Source: Bacteroidales bacterium
Lineage (GTDB): Bacteria; Bacteroidota; Bacteroidia; Bacteroidales; Tenuifilaceae
Direction: 5' to 3'
Length of the DNA stretch: 33,088 bases
Assembly (NCBI GenBank): GCA_025361485.1
Contig: JANYLA010000161.1
Span: 1 to 33,088 of the forward strand
Shown here: positions 23,901 through 31,315 of the stretch, piece after piece
Layout: each line of letters begins with the position of its first letter
How positions within the stretch are numbered: the first letter of the stretch is position 1
Made by a program: the position numbers and the translations under genes
Notes under the pieces: generated by a model
Told to the model about the DNA's origin: nothing
The model's database searches: none
What the model saw: the letters and a program-made list of their open reading frames with translations, nothing else

Positions 23901-26900
23901 ACAGCGAACGGCACTTTCAACTACACGGTGACCACTACCGGCCCTTGTGTACAGGCAACAGCCAACGGAATCATTACAGTAAATCCAAATGCAACCATCG
24001 CATTGACATCAGCAGTTGGTACCAATGCTCAGCTGGTTTGTATTAGCACACCAATTACTAATATCACCTACTCTGTTGGCGGTGGAGGAACCGGCGCAGG
24101 CGTGGTAGGTCTACCCGCCGGGGTCAGCGGCTCATACGCTCTAGGCGTATTCACGATCAGTGGTACCCCCACTGCGAGTGGCACGTTCAACTACACGGTG
24201 ACGACCACTGGGTCGTGTGTACAGGCAACAGCCAATGGAACTATTACGGTCAACCCGAATGCAACCATTGCTTTGACATCCGCCGTGGGCACGGATGCTC
24301 AGGTAAAGTGTCTCAATACACCGATTACCAGCATTACTTACTCTGTAGGGGGTAGCGGAACCGGTGCCACTGTAGCAGGACTTCCTGCCGGGGTAATTGG
24401 CTCTTATGCTTTAGGTGTATTCACGATCAGCGGCACACCCACTGTGAATGGTACTTTCAACTATACGGTGACCACTACTGGCCCTTGCGTCCAAGCTACA
24501 GCCAATGGGACTATTACAGTTAATTCTCTTCCAATAGTAACTCTTTCTGCCTTTACAACTGTTTGCTTCGATGAAGCACCGTTTGCGCTTTCAGGAGGTA
24601 GTCCATTAGGGGGAACCTACAGTGGACCAGGAGTAGGGGGTGGGATATTCAATCCTGCAACAGCGGGTGCAGGTTCTCACATCATTACCTACACCTATAC
24701 TGATATTAGTGGCTGTTCATCATTTGCTACGAATACAATTACTGTAAATCCATTGATAACTAATAATACCATCTCTTTAGCCCAATCTATTTGTTACAAT
24801 ACTGCACCTGCATTACTGACTGGAACAACTCCAGTTGGAGGAACTGGTATCTATTCTTATCAGTGGAAACAAAGCACAGTTGGAGCAGGTGGCCCATTCT
24901 TAAATATCGTTGGAGAAATAAATCCAACCTATCAACCAGGATTACTAACAGTGAATACTTGGTATCAAAGGATTGCATCATCAGGAACTTGCAGTGATCT
25001 AACAAGCAATGTAATAATGATTACTGTTGGTCCGGTGTTTACTGTAAGTACAACATTCACAACACCTAACTGCGTGGGTTCGAATACTGGAACCGCTACA
25101 GCACTCCCAATTGGAGGTACTCCTATTCCTCCTTTGAACACATACACCTACAGTTGGAATACTATACCCGTTCAGAATACAAAAACAGCAGTTGGCCTTA
25201 GCGCTGGAACATATGCAGTTACGGTTACTGATAATATAGGTTGCACAGCTATTGGAAATGCAACAGTAACAGATCCTACACCGATTACATTGGGCTTACC
25301 TATTGTTGTTGATGTTACGGGTTGTTTCGGAGGCACAAATGGTTCGATTCAAATTCAGGCAGCAGGTGGTACTTCACCATATACTTATACCCTTACCAAT
25401 AATGGAGTATTTGTTGCAAATCGAGGACCTATAGGGACGCCAGCAATCTTTAATTCATTAGGTGCAAGTACTCTATATCAAATTAGTGTTACCGATTCCA
25501 AGGGTTGTGCTCCAACACTTTCAGGAAATATAACAGTTGGACAACCTGCATTATTGACCTTTGTACATAGTTTTATTAATCTCACTTGTAATGGTAGTGC
25601 TAATGGAGAGATTCATTTTATAGCTTCGGGAGGAACTCCTCCTTACCAGTACTCAATACTTGGTGGTTCACCTGCTTCATGGAAATTAAGCCCTGATTTT
25701 ACAGGATTAACAGCCGGAACTTATTTGTTAAAAGTTAAGGATGCAAATAGTTGCACTACCGCAGCAACAAGCGTGAAAATAACTCAACCTGCAGCAATTA
25801 TTACTGATGGCGGTACATGGAAAGATGTTTTATTGTGCAATGGGGATAAATCAGGCTCAATATCTGTTAAAGTAACTGGAGGAATTGCTCCATTCAGTTT
25901 TTCAATTGATGGTGGGACAACATGGCAAGCTACAGGAGATTTTTTAAATCTTTTCGCAGGAACTTATTCTGTAATTGTTAAAGATGGCAACGGATGTACT
26001 ACAACCATTGGCCCAAATACAATAAACCAACCAGCAAAAATAATTATTACCGCTGAAATGGTTGATCTTGTTACTGTTTGTTCGTATAATACAGACGGAT
26101 CGATTATCATTCTTGCTACTGGTGGTACAGGCGACCTTCAATTTTCAATTGATGGCGGGACTACATGGCAGAATGATGGATTTTTTAATAACCTTGGAGT
26201 AGGAACATACCAGGTTGCCGTGAAAGATGAAAACGGATGTATTCAAAATGGTAGTTTACTTTCTATTACTGGCCCACCACCTATTACTCTTGTTGCTCCT
26301 CCGACGGTAGTTGACTTAACTTGTAATGGAGTTTTACCAGCCAATGGAGAGATTCATGTTTCAGCAACTGGAGGAACAGGCGTGCTCACTTATCGTCTTG
26401 ATGGAGGAGCTTATCAAGCTACTGGTGATTTCACAGGATTGGCAGCTGGAGATCATAGTTTAGATGTGAAAGATGCAAATGATTGTGTTTTTAATCAACC
26501 AATAACAGTTTCTGAACCTCCTGCAATAGTTTTTACTTCACCCACATATAAAGATATTACTTGCTTTGGCTTAGCTGATGGCGAAATACATGCGGCAGCA
26601 ACTGGAGGAACGGGGGCATTAACCTATACCCTTTTACCTGGTGGCGTAATAACAAGTCTTGATGGTAATTTTATTGGTTTACCTGCTGGTACTTTTAGCG
26701 TTCAAGCAACAGATATTAATGGTTGTAATCAGGTAACAGTCAACTTTACAATCATAGAACCCGCTTTATTTACATTTGTTTCGGCAACTAGCACGCTATT
26801 AAGTTGTAATGGCGATATTTCAGCAGTAACATTGGTTACATCTGGAGGTACAATACCAATCTCTTATACGCTAACCGATGGTGGAGCATATAATCAAAAC

Positions 26901-29420
26901 ACAAATGATGGTAATTTTCCTAATGTGCCAGCGGGTATTTATAATTATACCATTACAGATGCTCACTCGTGTAATACTTTTGTAGGAACAGTAACCATAA
27001 TAGAACCAACTCCAATAATTATTAGCACCCCAGTTATAACACAAATGACTGCGCCTGGTGCGAACGATGGTAAGATAAAATTATCGGCAACCGGAGGTAC
27101 TCCTGGTTATAACTTTACTTTAAACCCTGGAGGTGTTGTTTTACCCGGAGGTGCAGGAGTTGATGTTGAATTCACAGGATTATCAGCAGGGACATATACT
27201 ATTACTGTTACTGATGTGAATCTTTGTTCCGCTTCAACATTACCCCAGATAATAGGTTTATTAGATATTACACTTACTCCAACCGATATTACATGCTTTG
27301 GTTTAAATAATGGACAAATTGTGTTAACCATAAATAGCGGTGTAGCACCTTATACCATTACTTGGACAGGGCCAAGTGGACCATTACCCGCTTTCAACGA
27401 CATGATGACTATAACCGGATTAGCCCCAGGGTTATATACCGTTCAAGTTGTTGATAATATTGGGGTAACAGGTAGCGCTTCGGTAACAATTATTGAACCT
27501 GCTGTTTTTGATGCATCAGTATTAAGCGTTAACGATAAGCTATGTTTTGGCGATGCTAATGGATCGGTTACATTCAATATTGTTGGGGGCACACCACCTT
27601 ACACTATATCGTGGACAGAGGGCGGAGTACCAAAAACAGCTATAGGTAATATAGCGAATGACGTTGCGCCAGGAACCTACGATTTTACTATTACTGATGC
27701 AGGCAGCTGTGGAAGCATTACGAAAACAGGTATTATTTTAGCAGATCCTATAAAACTTAATATTGCTAATATTGTATGGGCTAATCCTTGCTTTGGAGTT
27801 CCAAGCGGAAGTATTACCGTTACAGCAACAGGTGGAACAGGGGTTTTAACCTATAGCCTTACTGGTCAACCTGACAATACTACAGGTGTGTTTAATAATC
27901 TTCCTGCTGGAATTTATACGGTTGACTTAAAGGATGCAAATGGCTGCATAGCATCCTCAGATGTTCCGTTATCAGGAACGTTAACTGAAAACCCACAAAT
28001 AAATATTACAGCAGTACCATCGCCTTTACTTAACTGCTCATACGATTTAGGATCAATAGATGTAACTGTTACAGGAGGTACGCCATTAGCTGGCCCTCCA
28101 AGCTATACCTATAGTTGGAATACTATCCCTGTTTTAACCACTGAGGATTTATCTGGAGTACAAGCAGGATCATATACAGTTACCGTAACCGATGCAGCAA
28201 ATTGTTCGAATAGCGCAACTGCGACGATACTTGCTCCTACACCGATGTCAATTACTTCACCTGTAATTGACACTGCAAAATGCTCTTCATGGTTGGTAGG
28301 TAGTGTTGATGTTGGAAGCATACAATTAGGGACTGTTTCGGGCGGTACGAGCCCTTATACCTATTCGTGGAATTATCCAGCAGGTGGTACAACCGGAAAC
28401 TTTCTAGGAGGGCTTTCAGCTGGGGACTATATTTTTACAATTTTAGATGCTAATAATTGTATTTATAGCGATACTCTTTGGGTTCCATCTGATCCAAATT
28501 ATTTTATGGATGCATACATTTCAAAGGATACATTAATATGTGGTAGTGCAAGTTTAGATTTGGTAGCTGTTCATAACGATCTTTCACCAGTACCACCCCG
28601 AACATATACTTATAAATGGTACGATAATCCGCTGTTTGTATCTCCTATCCAAGATGGATTGAGTCCAACTTTTAGGATTAATCCAACGGTAACTTCTAAA
28701 TACTATCTTCAGATAGAGAATGATGGAGGTTGCGCAAGTAGAGATAGCGTTGATATTACTGTTTATCCTAAAATAGATATTAGCGTGCCCCTTTATATAT
28801 CGGCATTACAGAGAAATAACACTAATAAAAAAGACACTATTATTGCTATTCTCTCTGGTACACGTTATAATCTCGATGTTATTACTGCCAACACAGATTC
28901 ACCAACAACATTCTCATGGGAACCGGCAATACTATTTGAACCGGCAAATTCATGGAATTCATCGATTTATTCCGATAAAGATATATATGCTCAGATTCCA
29001 ACAAATCGCATTGTGGATTTAAAAGAGAATCCTGCGGTTAATAAGCTAACCAAGTTTATTCTTATTGATGTTAAGGCAATATCAGAGGTTGGATGCAAGG
29101 ATTCACTGAGGCTTTATGCTAAATTTGTTAACGAAATCTCATTTGGTAATGTATTCTCACCAAATGGTGATTTAATTAATGATAGGTGGAATGTTCCGAA
29201 AGATTACCTTTTCCCTGATCTCGAAATAGAGATATTTAACCGTTGGGGAGCGTTAGTCTGGTCGGCAAAGGGTGATGAGGCTGCTAAAGGATGGGATGGA
29301 AAAACAAATAATGGTAAAGAGTTACCGATAGGAACATACTACTATGTGGTTAAGTTTAACATCAAGACAACAGATGTTAATTGGAAACCTGAAACCGGTT
29401 CAATAACAATTGTAAGATAG
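20943..29420 (+). CDS. Giant SprB-like T9SS-secreted adhesin (2,825 residues)
   Basis: A very large cell-surface protein. The signal peptide is at 1-31 (…FSAGNVLA). Two PKD/Ig-like domains follow (about 32-117 and 118-206). Residues 207-1196 hold eleven 90-residue He_PIG/PKD-like repeats, and 1197-1364 two more Ig-like domains. About 14 SprB-type repeats of roughly 80 residues (1365-2518) come next, each with a C-x-G opening, ATGGTxPY core and LxAGTYxVxVxDxNGC close. A final Ig-like domain is near 2519-2610, then a type B sorting domain (about 2733-2825, NVFSPNGDLINDRW). SprB of Flavobacterium is the mobile gliding adhesin; proteins of this type are exported by the type IX system. The neighbouring PorP/SprF gene supports this. 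Whether this cell glides is unknown; the protein may simply attach cells to surfaces or polymers. Confidence 0.92.
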   Translation: MKTNLLKTGVVKYFLGAIVGMMIFSAGNVLAFTVNVTTIPGGETQICQNKVLSLKATPGGGAVFPIKSYTWTWDGAPASILTGVVGNAFFAPDNTVAPGFYTITCTVKDFLNVVSVGTILIEVLQTPVATFIPLGPTTFCQGLSVDLSATTGAGYTYQWRKDFTDIGGATGATYTATTSGEYDLVVTNSNGCVDYSSSTTVTVNPSAIISLTSAVGTDGQSVCINTPIADITYSIGGGGTGAGVVGLPAGVIGSYALGVFTISGTPTISGTFNFTVTTTGTCTQTTANGSITVTPDATIIRTSAVGTDAQVKCINTPITNITYSIGVGGTGAGVVGLPAGVIGSYALGVFTISGTPTASGIFNYTVTTTGPCVQAIANGTITVNPNATIALTSAVGTNTQLVCINTPITNITYSIGGGGTGAGVVGLPAGVIGSYALGVFTISGSPTASGTFNYTVTTTGSCVQATANGTITVTPDATISRTSAVGTDAQVKCINTAITNITYSVGGSGTGATVLGLPAGVIGSYALGVFTISGTPTVSGIFNYTVTTTGPCAQATANGTITVNPNSTIALTSAVGTNAQLVCISTAIANITYSVGGSGTGATVLGLPTGVIGTYALGVFTISGTPTASGTFNYTVTTTGPCVQATANGSITVTPNATISRTSAVGTDAQVKCINTAITNITYSIGVGGTGAGVVGLPAGVVGSYALGVFTISGMPTASGMFNYTVTTTGPCVQAIANGTITVTPDATISRTSAVGTDAQIKCINTAITNITYSVGGSGTGATVLGLPTGVIGAYALGVFTISGTPTVSGVFNYTVTTTGPCVQATANGTITVTPNATIALTSAVGTDAQVKCVNTAITNITYSVGGGGTGAGVVGLPAGVIGTYALGVFTISGTPTASGTFNYTVTTTGSCVQATANGTITVNPNATIALTSAVGTDAQVKCINTAITNITYSIGGSGTGATILGLPAGVIGSYALGVFTISGTPTANGTFNYTVTTTGPCVQATANGIITVNPNATIALTSAVGTNAQLVCISTPITNITYSVGGGGTGAGVVGLPAGVSGSYALGVFTISGTPTASGTFNYTVTTTGSCVQATANGTITVNPNATIALTSAVGTDAQVKCLNTPITSITYSVGGSGTGATVAGLPAGVIGSYALGVFTISGTPTVNGTFNYTVTTTGPCVQATANGTITVNSLPIVTLSAFTTVCFDEAPFALSGGSPLGGTYSGPGVGGGIFNPATAGAGSHIITYTYTDISGCSSFATNTITVNPLITNNTISLAQSICYNTAPALLTGTTPVGGTGIYSYQWKQSTVGAGGPFLNIVGEINPTYQPGLLTVNTWYQRIASSGTCSDLTSNVIMITVGPVFTVSTTFTTPNCVGSNTGTATALPIGGTPIPPLNTYTYSWNTIPVQNTKTAVGLSAGTYAVTVTDNIGCTAIGNATVTDPTPITLGLPIVVDVTGCFGGTNGSIQIQAAGGTSPYTYTLTNNGVFVANRGPIGTPAIFNSLGASTLYQISVTDSKGCAPTLSGNITVGQPALLTFVHSFINLTCNGSANGEIHFIASGGTPPYQYSILGGSPASWKLSPDFTGLTAGTYLLKVKDANSCTTAATSVKITQPAAIITDGGTWKDVLLCNGDKSGSISVKVTGGIAPFSFSIDGGTTWQATGDFLNLFAGTYSVIVKDGNGCTTTIGPNTINQPAKIIITAEMVDLVTVCSYNTDGSIIILATGGTGDLQFSIDGGTTWQNDGFFNNLGVGTYQVAVKDENGCIQNGSLLSITGPPPITLVAPPTVVDLTCNGVLPANGEIHVSATGGTGVLTYRLDGGAYQATGDFTGLAAGDHSLDVKDANDCVFNQPITVSEPPAIVFTSPTYKDITCFGLADGEIHAAATGGTGALTYTLLPGGVITSLDGNFIGLPAGTFSVQATDINGCNQVTVNFTIIEPALFTFVSATSTLLSCNGDISAVTLVTSGGTIPISYTLTDGGAYNQNTNDGNFPNVPAGIYNYTITDAHSCNTFVGTVTIIEPTPIIISTPVITQMTAPGANDGKIKLSATGGTPGYNFTLNPGGVVLPGGAGVDVEFTGLSAGTYTITVTDVNLCSASTLPQIIGLLDITLTPTDITCFGLNNGQIVLTINSGVAPYTITWTGPSGPLPAFNDMMTITGLAPGLYTVQVVDNIGVTGSASVTIIEPAVFDASVLSVNDKLCFGDANGSVTFNIVGGTPPYTISWTEGGVPKTAIGNIANDVAPGTYDFTITDAGSCGSITKTGIILADPIKLNIANIVWANPCFGVPSGSITVTATGGTGVLTYSLTGQPDNTTGVFNNLPAGIYTVDLKDANGCIASSDVPLSGTLTENPQINITAVPSPLLNCSYDLGSIDVTVTGGTPLAGPPSYTYSWNTIPVLTTEDLSGVQAGSYTVTVTDAANCSNSATATILAPTPMSITSPVIDTAKCSSWLVGSVDVGSIQLGTVSGGTSPYTYSWNYPAGGTTGNFLGGLSAGDYIFTILDANNCIYSDTLWVPSDPNYFMDAYISKDTLICGSASLDLVAVHNDLSPVPPRTYTYKWYDNPLFVSPIQDGLSPTFRINPTVTSKYYLQIENDGGCASRDSVDITVYPKIDISVPLYISALQRNNTNKKDTIIAILSGTRYNLDVITANTDSPTTFSWEPAILFEPANSWNSSIYSDKDIYAQIPTNRIVDLKENPAVNKLTKFILIDVKAISEVGCKDSLRLYAKFVNEISFGNVFSPNGDLINDRWNVPKDYLFPDLEIEIFNRWGALVWSAKGDEAAKGWDGKTNNGKELPIGTYYYVVKFNIKTTDVNWKPETGSITIVR
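21561..24530 (+). repeat. Eleven tandem 270-bp coding repeats
   Basis: Units begin at 21561, 21831, 22101, 22371, 22641, 22911, 23181, 23451, 23721, 23991 and 24261, exactly 270 bases apart, with no net length change across 2,970 bases. Each encodes 90 residues, e.g. ATISRTSAVGTDAQVKC at the head and GVFTISGTPTASGTFNYTV in the middle, the signature of putative-Ig (He_PIG) domains. Every unit has exactly two cysteines, at unit positions 17 and 76, possibly one disulfide per domain. Unit 1 is the most divergent. The units differ at many synonymous sites yet keep nearly the same protein. Confidence 0.95.
25035..28496 (+). repeat. About 14 SprB-type protein repeats
   Basis: Residues 1365-2518 of the adhesin consist of about 14 degenerate units of 78-90 residues. 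Typical parts are TCNGSANGEIHFIASGGTPP at the front and LTAGTYLLKVKDANSC near the end. DNA identity between units is low, unlike the 270-bp array, so they are old duplications. Unit 9 lacks the first cysteine (QMTAPGANDG), unit 10 the second (DNIGVTG). Confidence 0.85.
29139..29417 (+). other. T9SS type B sorting domain (gliding-motility-type C-terminus)
   Basis: The last ~93 residues of the adhesin carry NVFSPNGDLINDRW, then EIEIFNRWGALVW, KGWDGKTNNGKELPIGTYYY and a final SITIVR. This is the CHU_C/gliding-motility C-terminal domain, the type B signal recognised by the type IX secretion system. Export of type B cargo commonly needs a PorP/SprF-family protein, and one is encoded immediately downstream. 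Confidence 0.9.
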
Positions 29421-29426
29421 GAGGAG
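29420..29426 (+). promoter_or_regulatory. Strong Shine-Dalgarno of the PorP/SprF gene
   Basis: GGAGGAG lies six bases before the ATG at 29433 and begins on the last base of the adhesin stop. It supports that ATG over the in-frame ATG at 29454. Together with pntB it is one of two strong Shine-Dalgarno sites seen in the window. Confidence 0.7.
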
Positions 29427-29432
29427 TTAACT

Positions 29433-30371
29433 ATGAAAAATATAATCTTACATATGAAAACAGTCAAGTTAGTCCTATTTATAATTGTAGGAGTAATTTT
29501 TCCCAATATAACCGAGGGACAGCAAATACCGCAGTATACTCAGTACATGTTCAATAATTATATCACAAATCCTGCTGTTGCAGGAACGCATAATTATTAT
29601 CAAGTTAGAGTAAATAGCCGTTATCAATGGGTTGGACTGAATGATGCTCCTCAAACAACCGGTATTAGTATTTATGGCCCATCGTCAAAAAAGGATATGG
29701 GATGGGGAGGTAATGTTTTTATGGATATAACAGGCCCTACAAGTAGAATGGGCTTTATGGGTTCATATGCCTACAATATGCCGTTAAATAATGATTTTAG
29801 GATTTCGGGAGGTCTTTCATTCGGCTTCTTACAGTTTAAGGTCGATAAGTCTAAGTTTACTTATGGCGATAATACAAGCAACGGAACAAATGTTTCTGAT
29901 CCAGCAATTGATAATGTTAATTCAGCGTTTACTCCTGATGCCACCATTGGGTTTTATGTTTATAACAGTTTATACTATTTAGGCATTTCAGCTCATCAAC
30001 TTTTTGGACAAAAGTTGAATCTTTACAGTAATCCAATTGGGATAAATCGATTAAGACAACATATAATTATATGTACAGGATCACGATTTGCCCTCAACAG
30101 GTATTATGAAATTGAACCCGCACTTTTGCTGAAATTTCCATTTGGCAGTAAATTTCAGTTTGAGTTGAATTCAAAAGTAACCTATAAATCGCAGATGTGG
30201 GGAGGGATTTCATTCCGTTTCAAGGATGCAATTGCCATTATGATTGGCTATAACTATAAGAAAAAATATATTTTTGGATATTCTTACGATTACAGCTATA
30301 CTGCAATTGGCAAATATCAAACAGGAACGCATGAAATTATGATAGGATATTTATTTGATAAGATTAAATAA
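29433..30371 (+). CDS. PorP/SprF-family type IX secretion system membrane protein
   Basis: A 312-residue outer-membrane protein of the PorP/SprF family. After a signal peptide (about 1-29, VKLVLFIIVGVIFPNITEGQ) the hallmark QYTQYMFNNYITNPAVAGT follows at about 34-52. The rest is an outer-membrane barrel with aromatic strands (YYLGISAHQLFGQKLNLYS, FKDAIAIMIGYNYKKKYIFG) ending in HEIMIGYLFD. In Flavobacterium, SprF is needed to place the adhesin SprB on the surface. It starts 12 bases after the adhesin with a strong Shine-Dalgarno and is followed by a terminator, so the two genes form one secretion-substrate/partner operon. The specific pairing is inferred from position. Confidence 0.93.
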   Translation: MKNIILHMKTVKLVLFIIVGVIFPNITEGQQIPQYTQYMFNNYITNPAVAGTHNYYQVRVNSRYQWVGLNDAPQTTGISIYGPSSKKDMGWGGNVFMDITGPTSRMGFMGSYAYNMPLNNDFRISGGLSFGFLQFKVDKSKFTYGDNTSNGTNVSDPAIDNVNSAFTPDATIGFYVYNSLYYLGISAHQLFGQKLNLYSNPIGINRLRQHIIICTGSRFALNRYYEIEPALLLKFPFGSKFQFELNSKVTYKSQMWGGISFRFKDAIAIMIGYNYKKKYIFGYSYDYSYTAIGKYQTGTHEIMIGYLFDKIK

Positions 30372-30396
30372 ACCTAGTAATCTTTTTTGTTGAATT

Positions 30397-30435
30397 AAGA
30401 TTCCGGGCTTTTTACCGGAATCTTTTTATTTTTAA
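30397..30435 (+). terminator. Intrinsic terminator of the adhesin operon
   Basis: AAGATTCCGG (30397-30406) pairs perfectly with CCGGAATCTT (30415-30424) around an eight-base loop, followed by TTTATTTTTAA. It lies 25 bases past the PorP/SprF stop. Confidence 0.88.
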
Positions 30436-30491
30436 TGTTCTATTTACTGGTGATGTGAACTACTTTTATCGTTTAAATCAATATTACTCAT

Positions 30492-31298
30492 ATGTTGAAA
30501 CTTCCAAAATACACCCTGATTATTGCGTTTCTCTTTGTAGCATGTAGCCCAAAATCAATTATCCCCGAAAAGGATATGGTTTCGATAATCGTGAGAATTC
30601 AGCTAATTGATGCAACAATTCAAAATAGATCTTTTCAAAACAATCCTTATAACAAGGATACGATAGACTTCTTCACAAAAACCATCCAATCGTTTGGTTA
30701 TACAAAGGCACAGTTCGATAGTTCGTTAAGAATTTATTCTAAAAATCCTAAAGATTTAGATGCCATTTACGACAAGGTAATCATTGAACTTTCGGAAATC
30801 GAAACGAACTTAATTGCGGAGAATAAAATTTATGATGATTCAATTGTTGATGCAAATTTTAAGAACCTCTGGGACTTAAAACCATCCTATGAATTACCCA
30901 AAGATGGTCCAAAAGAAACGATTGACTTCTCGATTCCTGTTCAAGGCCAAGGCAATTATACTATTTCAGCAGATGTATTAATTCATGATGATGATGAATC
31001 TGTTAAGCCATCAATGGTAGCGTATTTCTTTTTTGATGATAAGTCGAAAGAAGGAAGTAGAAGCGGTTTTACCAAAAAACCATATAAAAAGATAAAAAAC
31101 GTTCAGACCTATACCATTGAAATGACGTTACAAAACTCGTTAGTTACTCATTTGAAGGGTTCAATTTTTAGGCATGATAGCACTGCACTCAAATTCACAA
31201 AACATGCAAGTATTTCAAAGATTAAAGTTTACTATAAACCAAGCAAGTCAGGCAAACTGAACAAACTAAATAAATTAAGACCAATTAAAGAAGAATAA
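30492..31298 (+). CDS. DUF4296-domain lipoprotein
   Basis: A 268-residue lipoprotein. The signal LIIAFLFVACSPKS has the acceptor Cys at 18. The DUF4296 domain fills about residues 23-110: IIPEKDMVSIIVRIQLIDAT, then FGYTKAQFDSSLRIYSKNP and a final helix. DUF4296 proteins are Bacteroidota lipoproteins of unknown role. The second half (130-245) is beta-rich, with HDDDESVKPSMVAYFFFDDK, and is not part of the usual short family members. The end is Lys-rich. It is separated from the adhesin operon by a terminator, so it probably has its own promoter (weak TACTTTTA at 30461-30468), and is followed 17 bases later by the amidohydrolase gene, probably in the same transcript. Confidence 0.83.
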   Translation: MLKLPKYTLIIAFLFVACSPKSIIPEKDMVSIIVRIQLIDATIQNRSFQNNPYNKDTIDFFTKTIQSFGYTKAQFDSSLRIYSKNPKDLDAIYDKVIIELSEIETNLIAENKIYDDSIVDANFKNLWDLKPSYELPKDGPKETIDFSIPVQGQGNYTISADVLIHDDDESVKPSMVAYFFFDDKSKEGSRSGFTKKPYKKIKNVQTYTIEMTLQNSLVTHLKGSIFRHDSTALKFTKHASISKIKVYYKPSKSGKLNKLNKLRPIKEE

Positions 31299-31315
31299 TC
31301 AGAGGGCTCTCAATT

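Noticed and set aside
21561-24530. CRISPR-like regular spacing of repeats
   Set aside because: The period is 270 bases, the whole unit is repeated with no unique spacers, and it is one continuous reading frame encoding Ig-like domains.
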